From assembly GCA_001769215.1 (NCBI GenBank), contig MEOL01000008.1:62001-126000 (forward strand): a DNA stretch of 64,000 nucleotides, given 5' to 3'. The notes beneath the pieces were generated by a model. The model saw only the letters and a list, made by a program, of their open reading frames with translations. It had not been told where the DNA came from and searched no databases. Position numbers and translations under genes: made by a program. The stretch is from Bacteroidetes bacterium GWF2_41_31. GTDB taxonomy: Bacteria > Bacteroidota > Bacteroidia > Bacteroidales > F082. Shown piece by piece: positions 18,040 through 26,236 of this stretch. The stretch's first letter is position 1; every line of letters begins with the position of its first letter.

Positions 18040-18900
18040 TTATTTCTTTTTGTTCTTCCCTTGAATTTTCTTTACTTCTTTTAAAATCTTTTTTTCTTCA
18101 CTATCCAGTCTTCTTTCTACTTTTTTCACATCTTCAGCAGGTGGAAGTTGTTCGGGTTTTACACCTCTGTCGTCAAGGATTTTTCTAACTGCCAAATTAT
18201 TTTCAATGTGTTCTTTTGTAATTTGAGCATCGCCTTTTAAATCTTTGTCCACTACATTATGACTTGTCAATTCTGTAGCGAAGTCTTTGGCTTTGATTGT
18301 TAAAGTAGGAAGAAAATCTGCCAATGTGCGATTTGTTGGAACTTGCAAAATCCTTTTCATATCATTAGTAGTTCTGCCTCCAAATAATGCGTGGTCCCCT
18401 TTTGAACGAATAGTCGCAAAACTTTTATTATCAATACCTCTTTCAAAAATGATTCCCGATAACTTCTTTTCGGATTGAGAAAGTTTTTCACGAGCAGTAA
18501 CTCTTGCGACATCTAATAATCTTTTTTCAATTATTTCTTGTTTGCGAGTTTGAACAGCAAAATAAGTTTGAGCAAAAGCTATTTCAGATTTTGTGGTAGC
18601 ATCTCCATTTTGAGCAATTAAATAACAAGCGTATCTCGTCAATGCAATATCTTCAATCTCTTTTTGAGCACCACTACCAATTTCAACCATCTTTCCGAAA
18701 TCGGCAAAATGGTTTTTAACTTCTTCTCCTGCCTGTTCACATGACTTTTTAGCCTTTTCAATTACGTTCTTGAAGTTTTTCCATTGAGAGTAACCAAGAA
18801 TGGGTTGTAATTCTCTTGAACTCCAACATTCTACGCCATCAAAGTCATAACAAGCATCTTCAAACTTCAAGAAAAGCTCTGCAATAAATTCTTTCTTCAT
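18040..18900 (-). CDS. dinD: DNA-damage-inducible protein D homologue
   Basis: 286 residues. The N-terminal ~130 residues are a BRO-N-type domain with the DinD features WSSRELQPILGYSQWKNF, RYACYLIAQNGD and EIAFAQTYFAVQTRKQE. The central region has GIDNKSFATIRSKGDHALFGG, diagnostic for DinD. In Escherichia coli DinD is SOS-induced and inhibits RecA filaments. The gene is much richer in A and T than its neighbours and sits alone between long spacers, as expected for a laterally acquired phage- or plasmid-borne gene. The C-terminus is a Lys-rich tail. Confidence 0.9.
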   Translation of the reverse strand: MKKEFIAELFLKFEDACYDFDGVECWSSRELQPILGYSQWKNFKNVIEKAKKSCEQAGEEVKNHFADFGKMVEIGSGAQKEIEDIALTRYACYLIAQNGDATTKSEIAFAQTYFAVQTRKQEIIEKRLLDVARVTAREKLSQSEKKLSGIIFERGIDNKSFATIRSKGDHALFGGRTTNDMKRILQVPTNRTLADFLPTLTIKAKDFATELTSHNVVDKDLKGDAQITKEHIENNLAVRKILDDRGVKPEQLPPAEDVKKVERRLDSEEKKILKEVKKIQGKNKKK

Positions 18901-19189
18901 TTTTTTCTTTGTAAGTTTCTTTATTGAAAGGTGTTAAACATTGGTTTTAATTGTTTCAATAGTTTTGAAATGATGAAAATCTTCAATATAGGGTCGTATT
19001 GATTTTTAGAAAGTGCAATGTGATTCAGTCTCAAAGGTATCATAAATATTCAGGCAACCAATTTCCGTGAACTTTTTTTTATTGACGCAGTCTTGCTTGA
19101 GAAAGTGTCTGAATTTTTCCCATAGGAGAATCACAAGGGTAGAAAAGTGAATCCGGCTGCAACTCAAAAGCGTATTGTACCAGATTTGC
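18901..19189. other. AT-rich spacer upstream of dinD
   Basis: Long untranslated region of dinD with a -7 element at 19039-19032. I recognise no gene and no LexA-type box. Confidence 0.45.
19032..19039 (-). promoter_or_regulatory. Candidate dinD -7 element
   Basis: The minus strand reads TACCTTTG, a match to TAnnTTTG. It lies ~130 bp before the dinD start, which would give an unusually long leader. Confidence 0.35.
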
Positions 19190-19224
19190 TTTGATTATTC
19201 ATACATAAACCTTTCGTATTTTTG
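19190..19224 (+). promoter_or_regulatory. Promoter of the methionine sulfoxide reductase gene
   Basis: TTTG at 19190-19193 and TATTTTTG at 19217-19224, 23 bp apart, match the Bacteroidota -33/-7 consensus. It places transcription start near 19230 and rules out translation from the in-frame TTG at 19222, favouring ATG 19243. Confidence 0.6.
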
Positions 19225-19242
19225 ACGTCTGAAACTAAACCA

Positions 19243-19713
19243 ATGGATACCAAAAAAAAACATCAACGCTATCAACGTCTTTTCGATCAAATACAATCGC
19301 TGATTCAAAAAAGCAGCAATAACCCACTCTCGAACATGGCCACCATCAATGCAGTGCTGCACCACAAAATGGACACCTTTTTCTGGACCGGGTTTTATTT
19401 ATTGCAGGACGACAAATTGCAGGTGGGTCCCTATCAGGGAGCTCTGGCCTGTATCAACCTGGCCAAAGATACCGGTGTTTGCTGGGCAGCCCTCAACCAG
19501 GAAAAAACCATCGTGGTTCCTGACGTGCACAATTTCCCCGGTCATATTGCCTGTGATTCGCGCTCGCAATCGGAAGTGGTAGTTCCGGTTAGAAATAAAC
19601 AAGGTGAACTGGTGGCCGTTTTGGATGTGGACAGCGATAAACTCAATAGTTTTGATGAGGTGGATGCAGAATGGCTGGAGAAAATGGTGGAGCTGGTTTA
19701 CATTACAGATTAA
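19243..19713 (+). CDS. msrC: Free methionine-(R)-sulfoxide reductase (GAF domain)
   Basis: 156 residues forming a single GAF domain. The three family cysteines are present: Cys70 (ALACINL), Cys80 (TGVCWAAL) and Cys104 (HIACDSRSQSEVVVPV). In the yeast and Escherichia coli enzymes these reduce free Met-R-sulfoxide with thioredoxin. The residue after the second Cys is Trp where Gly is usual (GVCG), a small oddity. It is followed by the MntP-like gene, but a promoter element in the 79-bp gap suggests partly separate transcription. Confidence 0.9.
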   Translation: MDTKKKHQRYQRLFDQIQSLIQKSSNNPLSNMATINAVLHHKMDTFFWTGFYLLQDDKLQVGPYQGALACINLAKDTGVCWAALNQEKTIVVPDVHNFPGHIACDSRSQSEVVVPVRNKQGELVAVLDVDSDKLNSFDEVDAEWLEKMVELVYITD

Positions 19714-19761
19714 TGGAACATCCTATTCAACACTTTTAGTCAGTCCCCCCGAAAAGTTTAG

Positions 19762-19769
19762 TAATTTTG
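19762..19769 (+). promoter_or_regulatory. -7 element before the MntP-like gene
   Basis: TAATTTTG followed by CA fits TAnnTTTG, 24 bp before the ATG at 19793. Confidence 0.5.
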
Positions 19770-19792
19770 CAGCCCTTTTTAACAGGATTAAA

Positions 19793-20341
19793 ATGCAATC
19801 TGCCTTTATCATTGCCATTTTATTTTTCCTTGCCATGCAGCCTTTTCCGGTGGCCATCGGCATTCGGGTTAAGCATCATTGGCTGAACGCAATCCCCTTT
19901 ATTCTGTTGATTGGATTGATGCAAACCGGCATGTTCTGGGCCGGACTTCAGTTGGGTATCTTATTCATGCATTTCATGGATGATTTCAAGGAAGTGGTGA
20001 TATTTCTATGTTTTGCACTTGTTGGAATCCGGATGATTATGGAAGCATTTCAAATCCGAAAAGGAGAACGAACCTATTCAATAAATCAGGTTACCCATGT
20101 ATTTTTCGTTTCGCTGGCACAGGCCATGAACACTTTGTTGGTTGGCTTAATTTTTACGTATTTCATGCCTTTCGATCTTCCTTTATTTATTATCCTCTTT
20201 ATTTTCTCGATATTATTCGCTGCCACAGGTGTATGGTTATCGCCATCAAAACCCAACCTGTCGCTTGCTTCTTTGTTATATTTACTTGGCGGACTGGTGA
20301 TGTTATCAGCTGCTGTTTACCTGGCATTTTTTGCCGCATAA
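19793..20341 (+). CDS. MntP/DUF204-like membrane protein lacking the conserved aspartates
   Basis: 182 residues with six hydrophobic helices. I start it at ATG 19793, since a longer in-frame version overlaps msrC. The two-fold repeat of the MntP manganese exporter is visible: FLAMQPFPVAIGIRV matches the first MSMDAFAASIGKG motif, and SLAQAMNTLLVGLIF matches the second TSLDAMAVGVGL. VGIRMIMEAF matches GGRMIIEGF, and LLYLLGGLVML the last helix. The acidic residues thought to bind Mn are replaced (Asp to Gln16 and Asp to Asn113), while Glu84 remains. Substrate and activity are therefore uncertain. Confidence 0.75.
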   Translation: MQSAFIIAILFFLAMQPFPVAIGIRVKHHWLNAIPFILLIGLMQTGMFWAGLQLGILFMHFMDDFKEVVIFLCFALVGIRMIMEAFQIRKGERTYSINQVTHVFFVSLAQAMNTLLVGLIFTYFMPFDLPLFIILFIFSILFAATGVWLSPSKPNLSLASLLYLLGGLVMLSAAVYLAFFAA

Positions 20342-20351
20342 ATGTTTATCC

Positions 20352-21377
20352 ATGAAAAGAAATTCAATTGCGTTACTGTTTATTCTTCTTGCATTTTCGA
20401 TTCAGATTTTTGCACAAATCCCTGCGGGTTATTACGATGATGCAGAAGGTCTGACAGGTGATGCACTTAAACTGCAACTTCATAACATAATCAAAAACCA
20501 CACTCCTTATTCTTACAACGATCTACGTGATTTTATACTGAAGAACACTGATGAAGATCCCGATAACAGCAACAATGTAATCCTATTGTATACAGGACGG
20601 TCGCAGGCAAAAAGTACCTTTGGTGGCAATTCAAACGATTGGAACAGGGAACATGTATGGGCCAAGTCGCATGGCGATTTTGGCACAACGCCTCCGGCCG
20701 GTACCGATGCACACCACATCCGGCCAACAGATGTATCAGTCAACAGTACACGTGGGAACCTGGATTTCGATATGGGAGGCAGTCCGGTGGCAGAAGCTCC
20801 CGGCTGTTTTGTTGACAACGATTCGTTTGAACCACGCGATGCCGTAAAAGGCGATGTGGCCCGGATGATTTTTTACATGGCCACCCGCTACGAAGGTGGC
20901 AATGGTGAACCTGACCTGGAGGTGGTTGACAGGGTAAATACCTCTCCGGCTCCTGAGCATGGAAAACTTTCGGTATTGATTCAATGGAACCTTCAAGACC
21001 CGCCTGATGATTTTGAAAACAACCGCAACAACGTGATCTATTACGATTATCAGCACAACCGAAATCCGTTTATCGACCATCCGGAGTATGTTGATTTCAT
21101 TTGGGGAGATCCCAGCAACGTACCTGTGGTTGACTATTCGCAAATTGTTGCGTACCCCAATCCCACATCAGGACTTCTAACCATCGCTGGTAGTGAGGAA
21201 CTTTGTTCATATAGGGTGATTTCGGTTTATGGGAATGTGATCAGTCAGGGAAGTATGTCAGGAAAAAGTGCCGAAGTTGATTTAAGTAACGTTTCCGGTG
21301 GTATTTATGTAGTCAATATCCTCGATCAGAAGGGGCGGCAGGTTCGTCAGTTAAAAGTGGTAAAATTAACGCTTTAG
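20352..21377 (+). CDS. Secreted endonuclease I (EndA/NucM family) with T9SS tail
   Basis: 341 residues from ATG 20352. A signal peptide (ALLFILLAFSIQIFAQ) leads into an endonuclease I domain: DWNREHVWAKSHGDFG (His101 region, the beta-beta-alpha metal site), DAHHIRPTDVSVNSTRGNLDF and GDVARMIFYMATRYEG. Around residue 265 comes a type A T9SS sorting domain (VAYPNPTSGLLTI, then DLSNVSGGIYVVNI and a final LKVVKLTL). The product should be exported through the outer membrane and attached to the surface or released, probably to digest environmental DNA. It abuts queD with a 2-bp gap. Confidence 0.92.
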   Translation: MKRNSIALLFILLAFSIQIFAQIPAGYYDDAEGLTGDALKLQLHNIIKNHTPYSYNDLRDFILKNTDEDPDNSNNVILLYTGRSQAKSTFGGNSNDWNREHVWAKSHGDFGTTPPAGTDAHHIRPTDVSVNSTRGNLDFDMGGSPVAEAPGCFVDNDSFEPRDAVKGDVARMIFYMATRYEGGNGEPDLEVVDRVNTSPAPEHGKLSVLIQWNLQDPPDDFENNRNNVIYYDYQHNRNPFIDHPEYVDFIWGDPSNVPVVDYSQIVAYPNPTSGLLTIAGSEELCSYRVISVYGNVISQGSMSGKSAEVDLSNVSGGIYVVNILDQKGRQVRQLKVVKLTL

Positions 21378-21379
21378 TC

Positions 21380-21844
21380 ATGAAAAAAGATCCGGTGATT
21401 CGCATCACAAAAGAATTCAAATTTGAGATGGCTCATGCCCTCATGGGATATGATGGCCCCTGCCGAAATATTCACGGGCATTCGTACGAATTGCGTGTAA
21501 CGCTCTCGGGGACTCCCATCACCGATATAAACAATCCCAAGTTCGGCATGGTGTTGGACTTTGGTGATTTGAAAAAAATTGTTCGCAATGCTGTTATCGA
21601 TGAGTTCGATCATGCCCTGGTGTTGAGTGATCAAATGCCGGCAAAACTCATCGAAGAACTACAAGGAAACTTCGAAAAAGTGATCCTGTTGCCCTATCAG
21701 CCTACCAGCGAAATGATGATAGCCGATATGGCCGAACGGATTAGAATTCAACTCCCGAAAGAGGTGAAATTGGTCTATTTACTTCTGCGCGAAACAGTTA
21801 CTTCCTTTGCTGAATGGTACGCGGAGGATAATTCCACTTTTTAA
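21380..21844 (+). CDS. queD: 6-carboxytetrahydropterin synthase / PTPS family
   Basis: 154 residues. Zinc ligands His19 (EMAHA), His32 and His34 (CRNIHGHSYEL), catalytic Cys28, MVLDFGDLK, DEFDHALVL, PTSEMMIADMAERI and the final LRETVTSFAEWY are all in place. QueD turns dihydroneopterin triphosphate into 6-carboxy-tetrahydropterin for queuosine synthesis. No other que gene is nearby. A pyruvoyl-tetrahydropterin synthase role is the alternative. Confidence 0.92.
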   Translation: MKKDPVIRITKEFKFEMAHALMGYDGPCRNIHGHSYELRVTLSGTPITDINNPKFGMVLDFGDLKKIVRNAVIDEFDHALVLSDQMPAKLIEELQGNFEKVILLPYQPTSEMMIADMAERIRIQLPKEVKLVYLLLRETVTSFAEWYAEDNSTF

Positions 21845-21928
21845 AGACCGCGCGGCATTGCCCGGATAGGCTAAAGTGACAACATGATCACACAAGAAAT
21901 GATTCTAACTCTTGAAAGCAGAAAACCC

Positions 21929-22588
21929 ATGAAAAAAACCGCCATCATACTTGGAGCTTCCGGTTTAACAGGAAACTTGCTGTTAAATCAGTTGATCGCT
22001 GACGAAAGATACGATTCAATTGTAATATTCAACAGGAAAAGCATTGGACAAACGCATCCTAAAGTAACCGAATTTATTGGCGAAATACTGCGGTTAAACC
22101 AGTTTAAAAAGGAATTTACAGGCCACGAAGTGTATTGTTGCATTGGAACTACTGCCAAAAAAACACCTGACAGGTCGATGTACCGCAACATTGATTTCGG
22201 AATTCCTGTTGCGGCAGCACAACTTTGTGCAAAAAACAAGATTGATACCTTTTTGGTGATTTCATCCATGGGGGCCAATCCCGGGAGTAACCTCTTCTAT
22301 AACAAGACGAAGGGGGAAATGGAGCAGGCTGTTTTATCGAAGAAAATACCAAACACCTATATTTTAAGGCCTTCATTTATTGGAGGAAACCGGAATGAAA
22401 ACCGACCAGGTGAAAAAATAGGAATGGCTATCGCGAAGTTGATTCAGCCATTACTCGTGGGAAAATTAAGAAAATACAGGCTTATTGAGGCAGATAAAAT
22501 TGCCCGAGCCATGGTGCATCTGGCCAATTCCAAACCGAATTCGCAGGTGTTTACCTCTGACAAAATTGAAGCATTGGGATCAGGTTAA
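21929..22588 (+). CDS. NAD(P)-binding Rossmann protein, HTATIP2/YbjT-like
   Basis: 219 residues from ATG 21929; a frame extension to 21884 lacks sequence character. The N-terminus MKKTAIILGASGLTGNLLL is a classic dinucleotide-binding GxSGxxG turn. VYCCIGTTAKKTPDRSMYRNIDFG, FLVISSMGANPGSNLFYNKTKGEMEQ and TYILRPSFIGG match atypical short-chain dehydrogenases of the TIP30/oxidoreductase group, with the Tyr-x-x-x-Lys as YNKTK. The substrate is unknown; several relatives only sense NADPH. Confidence 0.85.
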   Translation: MKKTAIILGASGLTGNLLLNQLIADERYDSIVIFNRKSIGQTHPKVTEFIGEILRLNQFKKEFTGHEVYCCIGTTAKKTPDRSMYRNIDFGIPVAAAQLCAKNKIDTFLVISSMGANPGSNLFYNKTKGEMEQAVLSKKIPNTYILRPSFIGGNRNENRPGEKIGMAIAKLIQPLLVGKLRKYRLIEADKIARAMVHLANSKPNSQVFTSDKIEALGSG

Positions 22589-22666
22589 GAGTGATCTTCA
22601 GACACGTCCGGGCATTAATGTTACAATATGGAAGCCTTTTCCATTCATTGGAAATTTCACTTTTAT

Positions 22667-22699
22667 AACTTTTCCAAAGTTTGAAACTTTGGAAAAGTT
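22667..22699. repeat. 33-bp perfect palindrome
   Basis: Two 16-bp arms (AACTTTTCCAAAGTTT and its complement) around a single G, 78 bp after a stop codon and 110 bp before the galactanase gene. A transcript would form a near-loopless hairpin. It resembles dispersed palindromes seen between Bacteroidota genes. It may act as a terminator or be a mobile REP-like unit. Confidence 0.7.
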
Positions 22700-22809
22700 G
22701 CTCTTTTAAAAAATAAAAGTTTATTGTACTTTTATAGCGGAATTTGAACTTCGGGTTTAATCACAACCCGGTTCAAAGCCGCTTTTTCTTATTATAAATA
22801 TGTGATGCC

Positions 22810-24240
22810 ATGAAAACTAACCTATTGCTCGCGTTTATTGCGATTGCCCTGATGGTTCAATGCAGTTCACCAACAACAAAACCTATCGATTATAGTTCCG
22901 TCAGCCAGGTTAAAACTGGCGCACCTGTATCGGTGATGCTGACCAGTTACAGCACTACCTTGCTGGCCACCGGAAGCGATCCTACCCGTTTGCGGATTGC
23001 CATTACCGACAGTCTCAACCGGGAGATCACCTCTGCCACCAACCCAATTCAGCTATTTGTTTCGGGCGATGGTAAGGTTACGGCCCTGGATGGAAGTGAG
23101 CTGGTGATGCAGACCGATACTTCAGGGGCTTCGTTTACCGAACTCATCCTGGTGAATGGTGAGGCAAACCTGTTGTTTGTGGCAGGTACGGAGCCTGGAA
23201 AGGTAAAAGTAGAAGCCCGTTCCGGCAAACTCTGGCCCGGCGCACATGAAATTCACACACTTCCCGCCGACTTTGTGATGATGAAACCTACTGCTGATCA
23301 GCTTCCTCCCACTACTAATGAAATCCACAGAATGATGGGTGCCGATATTTCGTTTCTACCGCAGATTGAAGATCAGGGCGTTAAATTTTGGGACAAAGGC
23401 GTTGAAAAGGATGCCATCGAGTTGCTGCGGGAACATGGGTTGAATACCATCCGTCTGCGGATATTTGTCAATCCTGAAACAGAAAATGGATATTCTCCTG
23501 AACAGGGATATTGTGGATTGCCTTACACACTTGAAATGGCCAAAAGGATTAAAAAAGCGGGTATGAAGTTCCTGCTCGATTTTCATTACAGCGATTATTG
23601 GGCCGATCCGCAACAGCAATTTAAGCCTCAAAGTTGGGCCGATCTCGACTTTGAAACGCTGAAAGATTCAGTAAAAGAGTACACTACGCATGTGATGATG
23701 GCCCTCGAAAAACAAGGTACGCCTCCCGACATGGTCCAGATTGGAAACGAAATAAATCATGGAATGCTTTGGCCCGAAGGCCATATTGGCCATCCCGATC
23801 AGCTTGCCGGTTTGCTGAAAGCCGGTGTGGCAGGGGTTGAAGCTGTTGATCCCAATGTGCCTGTAATGATGCACATCGCTTTGGGCGGACAAAATGAGGA
23901 AGCCGTGTTTTGGCTCGACAACATGATCGCCCGTGGTGTTCACTTCGATATCATCGGGTTATCGTATTATCCACGCTGGCATGGAACACTCAACGATTTA
24001 AACCATAACCTGACCGATCTGGCCAAACGCTATAACAAACCCGTAAATGTGGTTGAATATTCAGATTACAAAAAAGAGGTACACGACATCGCGTTTAATA
24101 TCCCTGACAACATGGGGAAGGGTGCCTGCATTTGGGAACCGCTCAATTTCAGAAGCGGATTGTTCGATAAGGATGGTCGTACCACCGAACTGTTTTCGGT
24201 ATATGATAACCTTTCAAAAAAGTACCTGAATCAACAGTAA
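22810..24240 (+). CDS. Lipoprotein endo-beta-1,4-galactanase (GH53)
   Basis: 476 residues. Lipobox LMVQC gives Cys18. Residues ~35-155 form an Ig-like/Big-type domain (SVMLTSYSTTLLATGSD, LRIAITDSLNREI). The GH53 barrel follows from ~175: ADISFLPQIEDQGVKFWD, GLNTIRLRIFVNP, FLLDFHYSDYWADPQ, acid/base Glu314 in MVQIGNEINHGMLWP and nucleophile Glu416 in NVVEYSDY. The family cuts beta-1,4-galactan side chains of pectin. No SusCD pair is adjacent, so this is an isolated polysaccharide gene, unlike a typical PUL. Confidence 0.93.
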   Translation: MKTNLLLAFIAIALMVQCSSPTTKPIDYSSVSQVKTGAPVSVMLTSYSTTLLATGSDPTRLRIAITDSLNREITSATNPIQLFVSGDGKVTALDGSELVMQTDTSGASFTELILVNGEANLLFVAGTEPGKVKVEARSGKLWPGAHEIHTLPADFVMMKPTADQLPPTTNEIHRMMGADISFLPQIEDQGVKFWDKGVEKDAIELLREHGLNTIRLRIFVNPETENGYSPEQGYCGLPYTLEMAKRIKKAGMKFLLDFHYSDYWADPQQQFKPQSWADLDFETLKDSVKEYTTHVMMALEKQGTPPDMVQIGNEINHGMLWPEGHIGHPDQLAGLLKAGVAGVEAVDPNVPVMMHIALGGQNEEAVFWLDNMIARGVHFDIIGLSYYPRWHGTLNDLNHNLTDLAKRYNKPVNVVEYSDYKKEVHDIAFNIPDNMGKGACIWEPLNFRSGLFDKDGRTTELFSVYDNLSKKYLNQQ

Positions 24241-24335
24241 CCAGAATACAAAATACCAAGTTAATGCCTTATTAATTTATTGAAAATCAGAAATTCAGGC
24301 AGATTGATTTTTCTGATAAACAGTTTTTTAACAGT

Positions 24336-24848
24336 TTAAGGATTGCTTACCTTCTTTTGTTTTCCACCTGTTTTAAATGTGAAATGCCGCTGTATGACGT
24401 AACTGTATATGATTACAACAACGGTGGTAAGAATTTTTGATACCGTGGGCCAGATATAAAAATACTCCACAAAGACCTTTAAACAAATATAGTTGAGCAG
24501 AAGGCTTCCCACCACCGATAGGCCATAGCGGGTCAATTGGGTTTTGCCCCGCAATGGTGAATCCAGAAAGGTAACATACTTCGACAGCAAAAATCCGGTG
24601 GAAAAAGTGATGGGGAAGACAAAAATAAAAGCCGCGATGTAGGGGCTAATGGCTATAAAACCCAGGTTAACAATTTGTTTGTCGAGAATAAAATTGTAAA
24701 AAACAAAATACAGAAAAATGTCAAGCGTCGTGTTGAAGCCTCCTGTAGCGGCATAGCGAAATGTTTCAGGAGGAATAAACTTCCTGAAAGGCGGATAAAA
24801 CCAACGGATGGTCCGGATTATTAAATTGTCGTGTTTATGATTCTTCAA
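24336..24848 (-). CDS. GtrA-like membrane protein
   Basis: 170 residues with four membrane helices. ETFRYAATGGFNTTLDIFLYFVFY and the late SVVGSLLLNYICLKVF with ILTTVVVIIYSYVIQRHFTF match GtrA/DPMS family proteins, which help move polyprenyl-linked sugars across the inner membrane or anchor glycosyltransferases. The C-terminus is basic (KTGGKQKK). It is transcribed alone, divergent from the porin gene. Confidence 0.88.
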   Translation of the reverse strand: MKNHKHDNLIIRTIRWFYPPFRKFIPPETFRYAATGGFNTTLDIFLYFVFYNFILDKQIVNLGFIAISPYIAAFIFVFPITFSTGFLLSKYVTFLDSPLRGKTQLTRYGLSVVGSLLLNYICLKVFVEYFYIWPTVSKILTTVVVIIYSYVIQRHFTFKTGGKQKKVSNP

Positions 24849-24986
24849 ACCTGATGAAGTAAGTAAAAATTTGGCGGCAAAGTTAACCTGATTTTGAAAT
24901 CATCCAACATGCATTATTGTATCAACACATGCCCACCACCATAAAAATACCCGAATATAGGTAGTGAAGCGATTCATGATCCCCCG

Positions 24987-24994
24987 TAGTTTTG
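24987..24994 (+). promoter_or_regulatory. -7 element of the porin operon
   Basis: TAGTTTTG, followed by CC, fits TAnnTTTG, 27 bp before the ATG at 25022. Confidence 0.5.
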
Positions 24995-25021
24995 CCAGTA
25001 TAAAATTAAAATTATCGAACT

Positions 25022-26230
25022 ATGAAATACTGGAAAAGCCTCACCCTGATCATGACCATTTCACTCACCTTCGTGTTTACTGCCCATGCTCAAAATGCGG
25101 AATACGGCCTGTCCAATACAGTTTCAAATTTATTAAAAAGCGATCGAAGCCTGTCGTTTGGCGGTTATGGCCAGATCGATTACAATAAGCCGTTTGGCAA
25201 CAACACCCTTCAAAACGGGAATCTTGACGTCCATCGGTTGGTGCTTATGTTTGGCTATCGATTTTCCGACAAACTCAGTCTTGTATCCGAAATTGAAGTG
25301 GAGCACGTACAGGAAATATATATAGAACAAGCTTTTCTAAATTACTCATTCGCTCATTATTTGCAGGTGCGCGCCGGTTTGATGTTGGTTCCCATGGGGA
25401 TTATAAACGAATACCATGAGCCGACCAATTATCACGGTGTGGAACGTCCGTTGATCGACACCTATATTGTGCCCACCACCTGGCGAGAAATCGGAATAGG
25501 TTTTACGGGAACCATCCCCGAAATGGCCCTGCGTTATCAGGCCTATCTGATGAACGGATTTAGCAGTTATAATGGTACAGCCCAGTTATCAGGTAAAAAT
25601 GGCCTGCGCAAAGGTCGACAAAAGGGTGCTGAATCCATCATGCTAAAGCCCGTTCTGGCTTTCAGATCCGAATATTATGGCATACTTGGCTTGAATTTAG
25701 GTCTGTCGGCCTATACCGGACAAACGCAATCGTCGCTATACAAAAGCCTCAACCGGGATGATGAAACCGCTATCACCAGGGCCGATTCATCAGTGGTTTC
25801 TATAAAAATGTTGGGAGTGGATATCCGTTACCAACGTAAAGCGTTGGAAATACGAGGGCAGTTTTATCACACATGGATTGGCAATGCATTGGAATACAAT
25901 CTATTTACTGCTTCAAGTGGCGTGAACAATGATTTGGGAAGTACCATGGTCGGTTACTATGCCGAAGTGGCCTACAACATATTTTATAGGGCGAAATTCA
26001 CTAAAACAAAGTTGGTTCCTTTTGTGAGATACTCGGTATACAACACCCAAGCGTCGGTGGCAGAAGGATTCATTGAGAATGAAGACTATCAAAAGGAGGT
26101 GATTACCGGAGGCATCGACTGGACAATTGTGACCGGAGTGGTAGTCAAAGCTGATGTCCAGTTAATAAAACCAAAATCCTCAGAGGGTTATAGCCAGGCT
26201 TTTGACGCAGGTATAGCCATCTGGTTTTAA
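25022..26230 (+). CDS. Outer-membrane porin-like beta-barrel protein
   Basis: 402 residues with a signal peptide ending FVFTAHAQ. After it come alternating amphipathic strands rich in Tyr, Phe and Gly (LSFGGYGQIDYNKPFG, RLVLMFGYRFSDKLSLVSE, EQAFLNYSFAHYLQVRAGLM) and a C-terminal Trp-Phe, the usual barrel end. It resembles phosphate-selective porin O/P-type proteins widespread in Bacteroidota; substrate unknown. It is followed after 6 bp by an FMN-binding protein, and the pair may work together. Confidence 0.8.
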   Translation: MKYWKSLTLIMTISLTFVFTAHAQNAEYGLSNTVSNLLKSDRSLSFGGYGQIDYNKPFGNNTLQNGNLDVHRLVLMFGYRFSDKLSLVSEIEVEHVQEIYIEQAFLNYSFAHYLQVRAGLMLVPMGIINEYHEPTNYHGVERPLIDTYIVPTTWREIGIGFTGTIPEMALRYQAYLMNGFSSYNGTAQLSGKNGLRKGRQKGAESIMLKPVLAFRSEYYGILGLNLGLSAYTGQTQSSLYKSLNRDDETAITRADSSVVSIKMLGVDIRYQRKALEIRGQFYHTWIGNALEYNLFTASSGVNNDLGSTMVGYYAEVAYNIFYRAKFTKTKLVPFVRYSVYNTQASVAEGFIENEDYQKEVITGGIDWTIVTGVVVKADVQLIKPKSSEGYSQAFDAGIAIWF

Positions 26231-26236
26231 CTATCT

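Noticed and set aside
22810-24240. Polysaccharide utilisation locus around the GH53 gene
   Set aside because: No SusC/SusD pair, glycan-specific regulator or second glycoside hydrolase lies nearby.
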